Origin: Oscillospiraceae bacterium
GTDB lineage: Bacteria > Bacillota > Clostridia > Oscillospirales > Oscillospiraceae
Direction of reading: 5' to 3'
Length of the DNA: 64,000 bases
Assembly: GCA_017395935.1 (NCBI GenBank)
Contig: JAFQNL010000024.1
Span: forward strand, 38,425-102,424
The position numbers and the translations under genes are program-made. The notes beneath the pieces are model-generated. The model was not told the origin of the DNA and ran no database searches. It worked only from the letters and a program-made list of their open reading frames with translations. Numbering within the stretch: the first letter of the stretch is position 1; every line of letters begins with the position of its first letter. Shown here in pieces: positions 34,522 to 43,513 of this stretch.

Positions 34522-36369
34522 ATGTGGGAGTATTTGAACGATTTTCCTTTGCCCCTGTCGGAACTCACCGACGGACAGGGCGGTGAGCTCTGTTTTAAGC
34601 TGCGGAGAGATCTGGTTCAGTCAGTTTCCAAAACGGGCGGTCATCTGGCCTCTAATCTGGGTGCTGTGGAGCTGACAGTGGCGATCCACCGTGCCTATGA
34701 TACCACCCGGGACCGTCTAGTCTTTGACGTGGGCCATCAGTGCTATATTCATAAGATCCTGACCGGCAGAGCTCAGCGCATGGATACCATGCGTCAGTTT
34801 GGCGGTCTTGCCGGTTTTCCCAAGCCCAGCGAGAGCGTGCATGATGCCTTTATTGCCGGACACGCCTCCGACTCGGTGTCTGTGGCCGTGGGAATGGCTC
34901 GGGCCCGCACAATCCTGAAAGAGGAGTATGACGTCGTTGCCCTGATCGGTGACGGTGCGCTGACCGGCGGCCTTGCCTATGAGGGCCTGTCCGATGCCGG
35001 AGCCAGCGGAGAGCGAATGGTAGTCATTGTCAATGACAATGGTATGAGCATCAAAAAGAACGTAGGCGGAATCGCTAAGCTGCTGGGCCGCCATCATCTT
35101 AAGCCTACCTATCTCCGATTCAAGCAGCTTTACCGGAGCTTTACCAGAAAGCTCCCCGGCGGCAAGCGGCTCTATGCCGTCACCCACCGGATCAAAAAGG
35201 CCATTAAGGGCACGCTGCTCCCCAGCAGTATGTTTGAAGATATGGGCTTTACCTATATCGGCCCTGTAGATGGGCATAATCTCAGCGAGCTGACCCGTCT
35301 GCTCCGCTTTGCCAAGGAAATCGACGGCCCTGTTCTGCTCCATGTTCGGACGATTAAGGGCAAGGGGTATCCCCCTGCCGAGCAGACTCCCGCCAGCTTC
35401 CATGGCGTTACTCCCTTCCACGTCTCGGACGGAAGCCCTGCCAATCCCGGTAAAGAGAGCTTTTCCTCCGTCTTTGGGAAGACGATGTGCCGACTGGGAG
35501 AAGAGGTTCCCCACCTGTGCGCTGTCACCGCGGCCATGGAGAGCGGCACCGGTCTGTCTGCCTTTGCAGAGCGATTCCCGGAGCGATTCTTTGACGTAGG
35601 CATTGCTGAAGGTCATGCTGTTTCCATGTGTGCCGGCATGGCAAAGCAGGGCGTTGTGCCCGTCTTTGCAGTCTACTCTACCTTCCTCCAGCGCTCTTAT
35701 GACATGCTTATCCACGACGTCGCCATACAGAAACTCCATGTGGTTTTCTGCGTGGATCGGGCCGGTATCGTTGGCGAGGATGGCGAGACGCATCAGGGCA
35801 CTTTCGATGTGTCCATGCTGGCGATGGTCCCGAATATCGTTATCCTGGCTCCCTCCAGCTTTCGGGAGTTGGAAGCCATGCTGAGCTGGGCGGTAAAAGA
35901 GGCCACCGGCCCTGTGGCCGTCCGCTATCCCAGGGGAGGAGAGAATGGGTTTGATGGAGATACCAGCGGAAAGAGCGCCGTCTGCCTCCGGGAAGGCAGC
36001 GATATGACGCTGGTGACGTATGGCACTCTGGTGGGTGAGGCGATGAGAGCAGCCGACCTACTGGCAGAGAAGAACATCTCCTGCGAGGTCATTAAGCTCA
36101 ATCGGATCTGCCCCATGGATACCAGCCTGATTCTGGATAGCGTCAAAAAGACCGGCTGCCTGACGGTGGCGGAAGAGGTGGCCTCCCGTGGATCTGTCGG
36201 CCGGGATCTGCTGACTCAGCTGGCTGCCCTGAATGTTCGCCTGCGCCGGGTCCGGCTGCTCAATGCCGGTGACGGTCTGATCGTTCATGGCTCGGTGTCT
36301 CAGCTGCGCAGCCTCTTGGGCATTGACGCAGCCCATATCGCATCCACCATTGAGGAGGCATTGCGTTGA
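34522..36369 (+). CDS. dxs: 1-deoxy-D-xylulose-5-phosphate synthase
   Basis: A 615-residue thiamine-diphosphate enzyme, first step of the MEP isoprenoid pathway (pyruvate + GAP to DXP). ThDP motif GDGALTGGLAYEGL ... NDNGMSI, N-terminal GHQCYIHKILTGR, transketolase pyrimidine domain with VGIAEGHAVSMCAGMAK, and C-terminal domain with LNRICPMD. Slightly short compared with the usual 620-640 residues, with no missing motif. Four-base overlap with tlyA (TTG). Confidence 0.95.
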   Translation: MWEYLNDFPLPLSELTDGQGGELCFKLRRDLVQSVSKTGGHLASNLGAVELTVAIHRAYDTTRDRLVFDVGHQCYIHKILTGRAQRMDTMRQFGGLAGFPKPSESVHDAFIAGHASDSVSVAVGMARARTILKEEYDVVALIGDGALTGGLAYEGLSDAGASGERMVVIVNDNGMSIKKNVGGIAKLLGRHHLKPTYLRFKQLYRSFTRKLPGGKRLYAVTHRIKKAIKGTLLPSSMFEDMGFTYIGPVDGHNLSELTRLLRFAKEIDGPVLLHVRTIKGKGYPPAEQTPASFHGVTPFHVSDGSPANPGKESFSSVFGKTMCRLGEEVPHLCAVTAAMESGTGLSAFAERFPERFFDVGIAEGHAVSMCAGMAKQGVVPVFAVYSTFLQRSYDMLIHDVAIQKLHVVFCVDRAGIVGEDGETHQGTFDVSMLAMVPNIVILAPSSFRELEAMLSWAVKEATGPVAVRYPRGGENGFDGDTSGKSAVCLREGSDMTLVTYGTLVGEAMRAADLLAEKNISCEVIKLNRICPMDTSLILDSVKKTGCLTVAEEVASRGSVGRDLLTQLAALNVRLRRVRLLNAGDGLIVHGSVSQLRSLLGIDAAHIASTIEEALR

Positions 36370-37169
36370 GTAAAATTCGTTTAGATCAGGCCCTGGTCCA
36401 GCAGGGCTATGCACCTACCCGTCAGAAGGCGCAGGCTATTATTATGAGCGGACTGGTCTTCGTAGACGGAAAGCGGGTGGATAAATGCGGTTACGCGCTG
36501 CCTGAAAGCGCCGCCATCGAGGTGCGGGGCAAGACGCTTGCCTATGTCAGCCGAGGGGGCCTGAAGCTGGAAAAGGCGATGAAGACCTGGCCCATTTCGC
36601 TGGAAGGGGTAACGGCTATGGACTGCGGCGCCTCTACCGGCGGCTTTACCGATTGTATGCTCCAGAATGGCGCCAGTAAGGTCTATGCTGTAGACGTGGG
36701 CTACGGCCAACTGGACTGGAAACTGCGTACCGACGAGCGGGTCATCAATATGGAGCGGACCAACGCCCGCTACCTTACCCGGGAGCAGATCCCGGATGAG
36801 CTGGACTTCGTCTCCATTGACGTCTCCTTTATCTCTCTCGGTATCATCCTTCCTGCCTTGCGTCCCCTTATGCGGGAGCAGGGACAGATGGTCTGTCTGG
36901 TCAAGCCTCAGTTTGAGGCTGGTCGGGAGAAGGTAGGGAAGAAGGGGGTTGTCCGTGACCCGGCCGTTCATCGGGAGGTGCTGGAACAGTTTTTGAACCA
37001 TGCTTCTTCCAACGGCTTTACCGTTCTCGGCCTGACCTTTTCGCCCATCCGGGGCCCGGAGGGCAACATTGAGTATCTGGGCTGGCTCCAGGCCGGAGGC
37101 GGCATAGAACATATTCCGGATCTCACTGAACTGGTCCGCCAGTCCCATGAGACCCTAGAGAAAGTCTGA
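36366..37169 (+). CDS. tlyA: TlyA-family rRNA (cytidine-2'-O)-methyltransferase
   Basis: A 267-residue protein: S4 RNA-binding domain at the N terminus (LDQALVQQGYAPTRQKAQAIIMSG), then an FtsJ-like methyltransferase domain with ALDCG-like MDCGASTGGFTDCMLQNGA and SIDVSFISLGIILPAL. It is called TlyA because some members methylate 16S and 23S rRNA. Start is TTG 36366, overlapping the dxs stop by four bases. Confidence 0.92.
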   Translation: MSKIRLDQALVQQGYAPTRQKAQAIIMSGLVFVDGKRVDKCGYALPESAAIEVRGKTLAYVSRGGLKLEKAMKTWPISLEGVTAMDCGASTGGFTDCMLQNGASKVYAVDVGYGQLDWKLRTDERVINMERTNARYLTREQIPDELDFVSIDVSFISLGIILPALRPLMREQGQMVCLVKPQFEAGREKVGKKGVVRDPAVHREVLEQFLNHASSNGFTVLGLTFSPIRGPEGNIEYLGWLQAGGGIEHIPDLTELVRQSHETLEKV

Positions 37170-37176
37170 TGATCGT

Positions 37177-38037
37177 ATGAAAGTGATATTAAGTCCCAAC
37201 CCCTATCGGGACAAGGGCCTTCGGGCTGTTCGGGAGGCCAAGCGTATTCTGGAACAGGATGGCGTGAAAGTCAGTATCTGCCTTCCTTTCCGGCCCGAGG
37301 GCAATCATGAAATGCCTGCGGACGTGGCCTTTTCGGATATTCGAACCGAAGCAGCCGAAGCTGATTGCCTGATCTGCTTTGGCGGTGACGGCACCATCCT
37401 CCACTCGGCAAAACTGGCCGCGGAGTTCCATATTCCGATCATGGGCGTCAATATGGGAAGCGTGGGCTTTATGGCTGAGCTGGAGCATGGCGAACTCAAG
37501 CTCCTCCACCGGCTGGTAGAGGGCAATTACAGCTGTGAGAAGCGGATGCTGATGGAGGTTCGGGTCCTTCGGGATAAACGGGTTATTTTTCAGGACCTGG
37601 CCCTGAATGACGCGACGATTACCAAGGGTGCGGTGGCCCGGGTGCTGGATCTGACCGTCTGCGGAGATCAAATGAAGATTATGGAGTTCTCCGGTGACGG
37701 AGTTATTGTCTCTACGCCTACCGGATCTACTGCCTACTCCATGTCTGCCGGAGGCCCCATTGTAGAACCCACAGCAGAAAATCTGATTGTCACCCCAATC
37801 TGTGCCCACGCCCTTCAGGCCAAGAGTTTTGTGCTGGGTGCTGAACGGGTGGTAGAGGTACATACCAGTCGCCAGAGCCGAAAGGTAGCGTACCTTTCAG
37901 CTGATGGCGGAAGAGCTTTCCGGCTCAGCGGCGGCGATATTGTTCAGCTGCGCAAATCTCGGCAGCAGATCGAGCTGATCCGGCTCAGCGGCCGGAATTT
38001 CTATGAGATCCTTAGTCAGAAACTGGGAAGAAATTGA
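37177..38037 (+). CDS. nadK: NAD kinase
   Basis: A 286-residue ATP-NAD kinase that makes NADP. The GGDGTILHSAK motif, NMGSVGFMAE, and the catalytic-region NDATITKGAVARV with GDGVIVSTPTGSTAYSMSAGGP are present. Part of the conserved tlyA-nadK-argR-recN block. Confidence 0.95.
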   Translation: MKVILSPNPYRDKGLRAVREAKRILEQDGVKVSICLPFRPEGNHEMPADVAFSDIRTEAAEADCLICFGGDGTILHSAKLAAEFHIPIMGVNMGSVGFMAELEHGELKLLHRLVEGNYSCEKRMLMEVRVLRDKRVIFQDLALNDATITKGAVARVLDLTVCGDQMKIMEFSGDGVIVSTPTGSTAYSMSAGGPIVEPTAENLIVTPICAHALQAKSFVLGAERVVEVHTSRQSRKVAYLSADGGRAFRLSGGDIVQLRKSRQQIELIRLSGRNFYEILSQKLGRN

Positions 38038-38047
38038 GGGAAAAACT

Positions 38048-38500
38048 ATGAAAGAACGGAGACAGCAGACCATTCTGGATATTATTGCCGGCCGTGACAT
38101 CGAGACGCAGGAGCAGCTGCTCACTGCCCTTAAGGAGTATGGATTTCAGTGTACTCAGGCCACCATTTCCCGGGACATCAAGGAGCTTCAGCTCATTAAG
38201 GAGCTGAGTGTCAGCGGCAGCTACCGCTACGTGGTCTCCGACCGGAAGGGAAAGGGCGAGCACAATGAGCGCCTGCAGATGATATTCCGTCAGGGTGTTG
38301 TCAGTGCGGCTGTGGCGCAGAATATGATCGTGGTCAAAACCATGCCAGGTCTGGCCAATGCCGCCGCATCTGCTCTGGACCATATGGACCTGGAGCATCT
38401 GGTGGGTACGCTGGCTGGCGATGATACTGTTCTGCTCATCATGGATAATAATCAGAGCGCGGAGCAGCTCTGCGACGAGATTAAATATATGCTTCGCTGA
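38048..38500 (+). CDS. argR: Arginine repressor
   Basis: A 150-residue regulator. The N-terminal winged helix (TQATISRDIKELQLIK) binds ARG boxes; the C-terminal domain (VSAAVAQNMIVVKTMPGLANAAASALD, GTLAGDDTVLLIM) binds arginine and hexamerises. Start ATG 38048; the frame opens upstream in nadK. Its place before recN is conserved in Firmicutes and does not by itself show what it controls here. Confidence 0.94.
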   Translation: MKERRQQTILDIIAGRDIETQEQLLTALKEYGFQCTQATISRDIKELQLIKELSVSGSYRYVVSDRKGKGEHNERLQMIFRQGVVSAAVAQNMIVVKTMPGLANAAASALDHMDLEHLVGTLAGDDTVLLIMDNNQSAEQLCDEIKYMLR

Positions 38501-38531
38501 CCATTTTGCAGACAAAGGAGGGGAGAGAAGG

Positions 38532-40223
38532 ATGCTTTCGCTGCTTCATATTGAGAATATTGCGGTCATTCAGTCGGCTGATATCCAGTTTGACAGCGGA
38601 TTTAATGTGCTTACCGGCGAGACCGGTGCCGGCAAGTCCATCGTGGTCGATGCTATCGGCGCGATTTTGGGCGGCCGGACCAGCCGTGACCTGATCAGAA
38701 CGGGAAGTGCGAATGCTACAGTGACCGCCCACTTTACCAATGTGACCCACCTCCCCTGGCTGAAGGAAAATGGCTTTGATGACTGTGAGGGCGAACTGAT
38801 TCTCCAGCGACGGATCATGCCCAACGGTCGCAATATCTGCCGTCTGAACGGGGTACCCGTCACTGTAGCCCAGATGCAGTCTCTGGGCTGCCAGCTGATC
38901 AATATTCACGGCCAGCATGATGGCCAGCAGCTGCTTGATCCCCTGTGCCATCTGTCTTATCTGGACAGCTTCGGCGAGACAGCCACTCTGCTGCTGGAAT
39001 ACCGAAAGAAGTACGCGCTGGTCGAGCATTACCGTCGGGAGATCCAGTCTCTCCAGATGGACGAGGCGGAAAAGGCCCGCCGCATGGATGCGCTGAACTA
39101 TCAGATTCAGGAGCTGGAACGGGCAGAACTGAAACCGGGCGAGGATAGAGAATTGGCCCAGCGCCGTCAGATCCTGCGCAATGCCGGACGGATGATGGAT
39201 GGGCTGGAGGAGGCTAACTTCGCCCTCTTCGGCGGGGAAGAGGAAAACGGCGCTTTGGATTTGCTCAGCAAGGCGGAAGGTGCCCTGCGCGGTCTGGCCC
39301 GTTACTCAGAAGAGCTGGCCCTTTTGGCCGATAAGCTGGCAGAGGTTCGCTACAGTGCCGATGATATCGCTGAGTCCGTTCTCCAGCAACGGGACCGGAT
39401 GGAACTCTCTCCTGGGGAGCTGGATCAGCTGGAAGGCCGTCTGGACGTAATCTACCGCCTGCGTAAGAAGTACGGCGAGACGGTGGAGGATATGCTTGCC
39501 TATCTCGACCGCTGCAAAGAGGAACGGGAACAGATCCAGTATGCTGACGATCGGATTTCAAAGCTCCAAATCCAGCTGGAAAAGGCGCTGAAAGAGACCA
39601 GAGAGCGGGGCGAGGCCCTCTCTGAGGCCAGAAAAGCGGCCGGAGAGAGGATGCGCCTGCGGATCGAACGGGAGCTGGCCGATCTTGATATGCCCAAGGT
39701 GCGTTTTCGGGTGGAGTTCCGGCCTAAGACCGGCGCCTATCAAATGGATGATACAGGCATGGACGAGGTTCAGTTTCTTATGTCCGCCAACGTGGGCGAG
39801 GATCTCAAGCCCATCCATAAGATCGCTTCGGGCGGCGAGCTGGCCCGGATTATGCTGGCGCTGAAAAATGTGTTGGCAGAGAACGAACAGATTGACACGC
39901 TGGTCTTTGACGAGGTAGACACTGGCGTCTCCGGCAGAGCGGCCCAGAAGGTTGCCCGAAAGATGTCTGACGTGGCCCGACGCAAGCAGGTGCTCTGTGT
40001 TACCCATCTGCCCCAGATCGCGGCTATGGCCGATGTCCATTTCTCGGTGGAAAAGGGAGAGCGGGAAGGCCGTACTTATACCGCTGTAGAACAGCTGGAC
40101 CGTCAGCGCCGAAAGGAAGAGCTTGCACGGCTTGCCGGCGGCGAAAAGGTTACAGAGGCCCTGCTCCACAGCGCCGGCGAAATGTTGGATCAGGCTGAGC
40201 AGTGGAAGCGTGAGACGAAGTAA
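38532..40223 (+). CDS. recN: DNA repair protein RecN
   Basis: A 563-residue SMC-like ATPase in double-strand break repair. Walker A GETGAGKSIVVDAIG, long coiled-coil middle (residues about 160-380), C-terminal ABC signature KIASGGELARIMLALK and Walker B TLVFDEVDTGVSGRAA. The start ATG follows GGGAGAGAAGG. Ordinary length for the family. Confidence 0.96.
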   Translation: MLSLLHIENIAVIQSADIQFDSGFNVLTGETGAGKSIVVDAIGAILGGRTSRDLIRTGSANATVTAHFTNVTHLPWLKENGFDDCEGELILQRRIMPNGRNICRLNGVPVTVAQMQSLGCQLINIHGQHDGQQLLDPLCHLSYLDSFGETATLLLEYRKKYALVEHYRREIQSLQMDEAEKARRMDALNYQIQELERAELKPGEDRELAQRRQILRNAGRMMDGLEEANFALFGGEEENGALDLLSKAEGALRGLARYSEELALLADKLAEVRYSADDIAESVLQQRDRMELSPGELDQLEGRLDVIYRLRKKYGETVEDMLAYLDRCKEEREQIQYADDRISKLQIQLEKALKETRERGEALSEARKAAGERMRLRIERELADLDMPKVRFRVEFRPKTGAYQMDDTGMDEVQFLMSANVGEDLKPIHKIASGGELARIMLALKNVLAENEQIDTLVFDEVDTGVSGRAAQKVARKMSDVARRKQVLCVTHLPQIAAMADVHFSVEKGEREGRTYTAVEQLDRQRRKEELARLAGGEKVTEALLHSAGEMLDQAEQWKRETK

Positions 40224-40238
40224 GTGAGGTTGGTGCTC

Positions 40239-40904
40239 ATGGGACTGAAGATGATCTTCAACAGAAAGGATAAGGAGAGACGGGTGACCGAACTGAGTGT
40301 CACTTATGGGGGCTATCGGGGGAGAAAGATCCTCTTTAACGGCTCTTCTCTCCGTTTCCGGAATGTGGTGTCCCCTCTGATGGCGCAGGAGCGGTATCCT
40401 GCCGGATTCTTTGAGGAGCGGGTGCGGCTGCTCAATCCGGGCGAGGCCAGAAAATTGGCCCATAAGCTCTGCCAGCTCGACTTTTCCGGCTGGAAGAGCA
40501 GCGACCAACTTCAGTTTCTGCGGGACGGCATGATCAATACTCATTTCTGGTGCCGGTTCAGCGACGGCTGGGAGTATCGCTACGATACCGATGACGAGCC
40601 GGACGGTGAATTCAGAAAGATGATCAGCCTGCTGGTTTCTTACTGTGATGACAAGGCGGTATCGGCCACGGAAAAGCGAGTTACGCAGATCCGGGGGCGG
40701 ATTTGCCCCGGCTGCGGCCAGATCATTGCCGTGGATGCCGCCTACTGTGCCTGCTGTGGACATAAACAGATTCCCGTTCTGGCGGAAGAGATTGTTTCTA
40801 TGGATATTGATCTGGATGAAACGGTGTTTACCTGTGCCAAGTGCAGAGCTGTTGTCGCCTGTGACGACGCCTTCTGTCCGATGTGCGGCGTGAAGCTGAA
40901 ATAA
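40239..40904 (+). CDS. Zinc-ribbon protein of unknown function
   Basis: A 221-residue protein. The N-terminal two thirds (about 1-150) has no family I recognise and looks like a mixed alpha/beta fold with ELSVTYGGYRGRKILFNGSSLRF. The C terminus carries two zinc-ribbon pairs, ICPGCGQ ... CACCG and FTCAKCRAV ... CPMCG. Start ATG 40239 is 9 bases after GAGG. It is the last gene before a strong terminator, so part of the recN transcript. Confidence 0.8.
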   Translation: MGLKMIFNRKDKERRVTELSVTYGGYRGRKILFNGSSLRFRNVVSPLMAQERYPAGFFEERVRLLNPGEARKLAHKLCQLDFSGWKSSDQLQFLRDGMINTHFWCRFSDGWEYRYDTDDEPDGEFRKMISLLVSYCDDKAVSATEKRVTQIRGRICPGCGQIIAVDAAYCACCGHKQIPVLAEEIVSMDIDLDETVFTCAKCRAVVACDDAFCPMCGVKLK

Positions 40905-40912
40905 GACCGAAA

Positions 40913-40955
40913 AAAGCGCTTTTGGCAGTCAATGAGCCGGAAGCGCTTTCTTTCT
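40913..40955 (+). terminator. Terminator of the nusB-recN run
   Basis: Stem AAAGCGCTT / AAGCGCTTT with inner GGC / GCC, then CTTTCT. Confidence 0.82.
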
Positions 40956-40959
40956 GCCG

Positions 40960-40988
40960 TTGACAAGGAGAAAAAAGAGTGCTATAAT
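40960..40988 (+). promoter_or_regulatory. Consensus promoter of the T-box / tyrS transcript
   Basis: Perfect TTGACA, 17 bases, TATAAT with extended TGC before the -10. Confidence 0.93.
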
Positions 40989-40994
40989 CCCTCA

Positions 40995-41264
40995 CAGAAT
41001 CGCGTTGACGAGGAAGAGTAGCACAGCCCACTCTGCGCAGAGAGCCCCTGGCCGGTGAAAAGGGGAGAGAGCCCTGTGTGAATACCCCTCTGAGCAGCCT
41101 CCTGAACAGTCAGACTCAGTAGGGAAGGACGGGTGCGCCCGTTACAGCGCCGGAGTTTGTTGGAACTCCATGAGGCTCTTCCTGCGAAGGAGGAGCGAAC
41201 CAGAGGTGGTACCGTGCAGTGAACTGCGCCCTCTGTCCCTGAATGGGGACGGAGGGCTTTTTTA
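40995..41264 (+). ncRNA. Tyrosine T-box riboswitch leader
   Basis: A 270-base leader with stem I elements (GAAGAGTAGC, GGAGAGAGCC), a specifier loop reading GTGTGAATACCCC whose UAC at 41083-41085 is a tyrosine codon, and the T-box sequence GAGGTGGTACCGTG at 41203-41216. The UGGU there can pair the uncharged tRNA end ACCA (discriminator A). A competing terminator hairpin (GCCCTCTGTCC / GGACGGAGGGC) with TTTTTTT ends it. Downstream tyrS supports tyrosine specificity. Confidence 0.92.
41228..41264 (+). terminator. T-box terminator stem
   Basis: GCCCTCTGTCC / GGACGGAGGGC followed by TTTTTTT; the alternative antiterminator uses the T-box bases upstream. Confidence 0.9.
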
Positions 41265-41291
41265 TTGGATATATGAGAGGAGGTGTGTAGT

Positions 41292-42218
41292 ATGCTGTTG
41301 ACTCCCATGGATGTGTTGAGCGCTTTTCCGGTACGAAAGACAAAGAAACAGAAGGCGGCTTTTCGGGAGGCGGCGCAGTCCTATCTGACGGGTCTGGGCT
41401 ATTCCACCCAAGTGGAGAAGGGCGCGCTGGGCAGCCGGAATCTGGTAATTGGTTGTCCTGACCAGGCCCGCTATCTGGTAACAGCGCACTATGATACGCC
41501 TGCAAGAATGTTTGCCCCTAATTTTATCACGCCGACCAACTTTCCGGTCTATCTGCTCTATCAGCTTGTGCTGACGGCGGTAATCTTTGGAACAGGCGGT
41601 ATTTTAGGCTGGCTGGCAGGCCGGATACTAAACAATAGTCTGGCCGGCGCCTACATTGGGGTCGTCGTCTGTTGGCTATTGCTGATCCTGCTCATGGCCG
41701 GACCTGCCAATCCCCGGAATGCAAACGACAATACCTCCGGCGTGGTAACGGTGCTGGAGACGGCCAAAGCCCTTCCTGAGCAGCCGCGTGATCAGGTCTG
41801 CTTTGTTCTCTTTGATTTGGAGGAATTGGGCATGATCGGCTCTTCCTCCTACCGAAAGGCCCATAAAGAGCAGACAAAGAACCAGATCGTCCTTAATCTG
41901 GACTGTGTAGGAGACGGAGATGAGCTGGTCATCTTCCCCACCAAGAAGCTCAAGAAGCAAGAGGACGTGATGGAGCGGCTGAGAAGCTGTACCGGCAGTA
42001 GGGGAGACAAGAACCTTATCCTCCACGAAAAAGGCTTTGCCTTTTATCCGTCCGATCAGTCCCAGTTCCCACTGGGATGCGGCATTGCCGCTTTCCATAA
42101 GAACAGATGGCTGGGTCTTTGGCTGGCCCGAATCCATACGGCGAAGGACACTGTACTGGAAGAAGAAAATGTGACTATTCTGCGTGACCTGATCCTTACG
42201 CTGATCAGCGCGCGGTGA
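41292..42218 (+). CDS. M28-family-like zinc peptidase with membrane helices
   Basis: A 308-residue protein. The peptidase domain has VTAHYDTPARM (metal His/Asp), NANDNTSGVVTVLE, DLEELGMIGSS (Glu pair) and a late His region (RIHTAKDT), consistent with an M28 aminopeptidase. Two hydrophobic segments at about 80-145 are inserted in the domain, which suggests membrane attachment. It sits between the tyrosine T-box and tyrS with an excellent RBS (AGGAGG), so it is likely induced by tyrosine shortage. ATG 41292 chosen by RBS spacing. Confidence 0.8.
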   Translation: MLLTPMDVLSAFPVRKTKKQKAAFREAAQSYLTGLGYSTQVEKGALGSRNLVIGCPDQARYLVTAHYDTPARMFAPNFITPTNFPVYLLYQLVLTAVIFGTGGILGWLAGRILNNSLAGAYIGVVVCWLLLILLMAGPANPRNANDNTSGVVTVLETAKALPEQPRDQVCFVLFDLEELGMIGSSSYRKAHKEQTKNQIVLNLDCVGDGDELVIFPTKKLKKQEDVMERLRSCTGSRGDKNLILHEKGFAFYPSDQSQFPLGCGIAAFHKNRWLGLWLARIHTAKDTVLEEENVTILRDLILTLISAR

Positions 42219-42237
42219 GAAAGAAAGGAAATTGACT

Positions 42238-43464
42238 ATGACACTGTATGAAGAACTGGTTGCCCGGGGTCTTATCGCCCAGGTAACCAACGAAGAAGAG
42301 ATCAGCAAGATGATCAATGAAGGCAAAGCCACCTTCTATATTGGCTTTGACCCCACCGCCGACTCCCTCCATGTAGGCCACTTTATGGCTCTCTGCCTGA
42401 TGAAGCGTCTGCAGATGGCCGGCAATAAGCCCATCGCCCTCATTGGCGGCGGTACCGGCATGATCGGCGATCCCTCCGGTAAGAGCGATATGCGCAAGAT
42501 GCTGACCAAGGAGACCATCGAGCATAACTGCGCCTGCTTCAAGAAGCAGATGAGCCGCTTTATTGACTTCTCTGAGGGTAAGGCGCTGATGGTCAACAAC
42601 GCCGATTGGCTGCTGGATCTGAACTATGTGGAGCTGCTGCGCGAAGTGGGAGCCTGCTTCTCTGTGAACAATATGCTCCGTGCTGAGTGCTACAAGCAGC
42701 GCATGGCCAACGGTCTGAGTTTCCTTGAGTTCAACTATATGATCATGCAGAGCTACGACTTCTATGTCCTGTACAAGAAGTACGGCTGTAATATGCAGTT
42801 TGGCGGTAACGACCAGTGGTCCAATATGCTGGGTGGTACTGAGCTCATTCGCCGTAAGCTGGGTAAGGATGCCCACGCTATGACGATTACTCTGCTGCTC
42901 AACTCCGAGGGCAAGAAGATGGGCAAGACCGAGAAGGGTGCCGTCTGGCTGGATCCCGAGAAGACCTCCCCCTACGAGTTCTACCAGTACTGGCGCAACG
43001 TGGACGACGCTGACGTACTCAAGTGCATCAAGATGCTCACCTTCCTGCCCATGGAAGAAATCCAGAAGATGGATGGCTGGGAGGGCAGCCAGCTCAACAA
43101 GGCCAAGGAGATTTTGGCATTCGAGCTGACCAAGCTGGTCCACGGCGAGGAAGAGGCCATGAAGGCCCAGAATACCGCCAAGAGCCTGTTCTCTGGCGCC
43201 GGCGACGCTGCCAATATGCCCGAGACTGCCATCTCCGCCGAAGAGGCTGTGGAAGGCACTGTCTCTCTGGTCAAACTGCTGGTTCTCTCCGGTCTTGCCA
43301 GTTCCAACGGCGATGCCCGCCGCAGCATCACCAAGGACAAATGCATCAGCGTTGGCGGCGAGAAGATTCTCGATGCCAACTATGCGCTGCCTCTGTCCGC
43401 CCTGGAAGGGGAGGGCGTCGTCCTGCGCAAGGGAAAAAAGGTCTATCATCGCGTTCACCTGTGA
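42238..43464 (+). CDS. tyrS: Tyrosyl-tRNA synthetase
   Basis: A 408-residue class I synthetase. HIGH-like HVGH in PTADSLHVGHFMAL, KMSKS-like KKMGKTEKGAVW, and a C-terminal S4 domain (LASSNGDARRSITKDKCISVGGEKI). Start ATG 42238; the frame opens at TTG 42232. Strong codon bias. Second gene under the T-box. Confidence 0.96.
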   Translation: MTLYEELVARGLIAQVTNEEEISKMINEGKATFYIGFDPTADSLHVGHFMALCLMKRLQMAGNKPIALIGGGTGMIGDPSGKSDMRKMLTKETIEHNCACFKKQMSRFIDFSEGKALMVNNADWLLDLNYVELLREVGACFSVNNMLRAECYKQRMANGLSFLEFNYMIMQSYDFYVLYKKYGCNMQFGGNDQWSNMLGGTELIRRKLGKDAHAMTITLLLNSEGKKMGKTEKGAVWLDPEKTSPYEFYQYWRNVDDADVLKCIKMLTFLPMEEIQKMDGWEGSQLNKAKEILAFELTKLVHGEEEAMKAQNTAKSLFSGAGDAANMPETAISAEEAVEGTVSLVKLLVLSGLASSNGDARRSITKDKCISVGGEKILDANYALPLSALEGEGVVLRKGKKVYHRVHL

Positions 43465-43476
43465 TTCAATCAAAAA

Positions 43477-43508
43477 CCCCCGCAGAGCTTCTGCTCTGCG
43501 GGGGTTTT
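43477..43508. terminator. Bidirectional terminator between tyrS and the AlkZ-related gene
   Basis: Stem CCCCCGCAGAG / CTCTGCGGGGG with CTTCTG loop, flanked by AAAAA on the left and TTTT on the right, so it works in both directions. Confidence 0.93.
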
Positions 43509-43513
43509 GGCTG

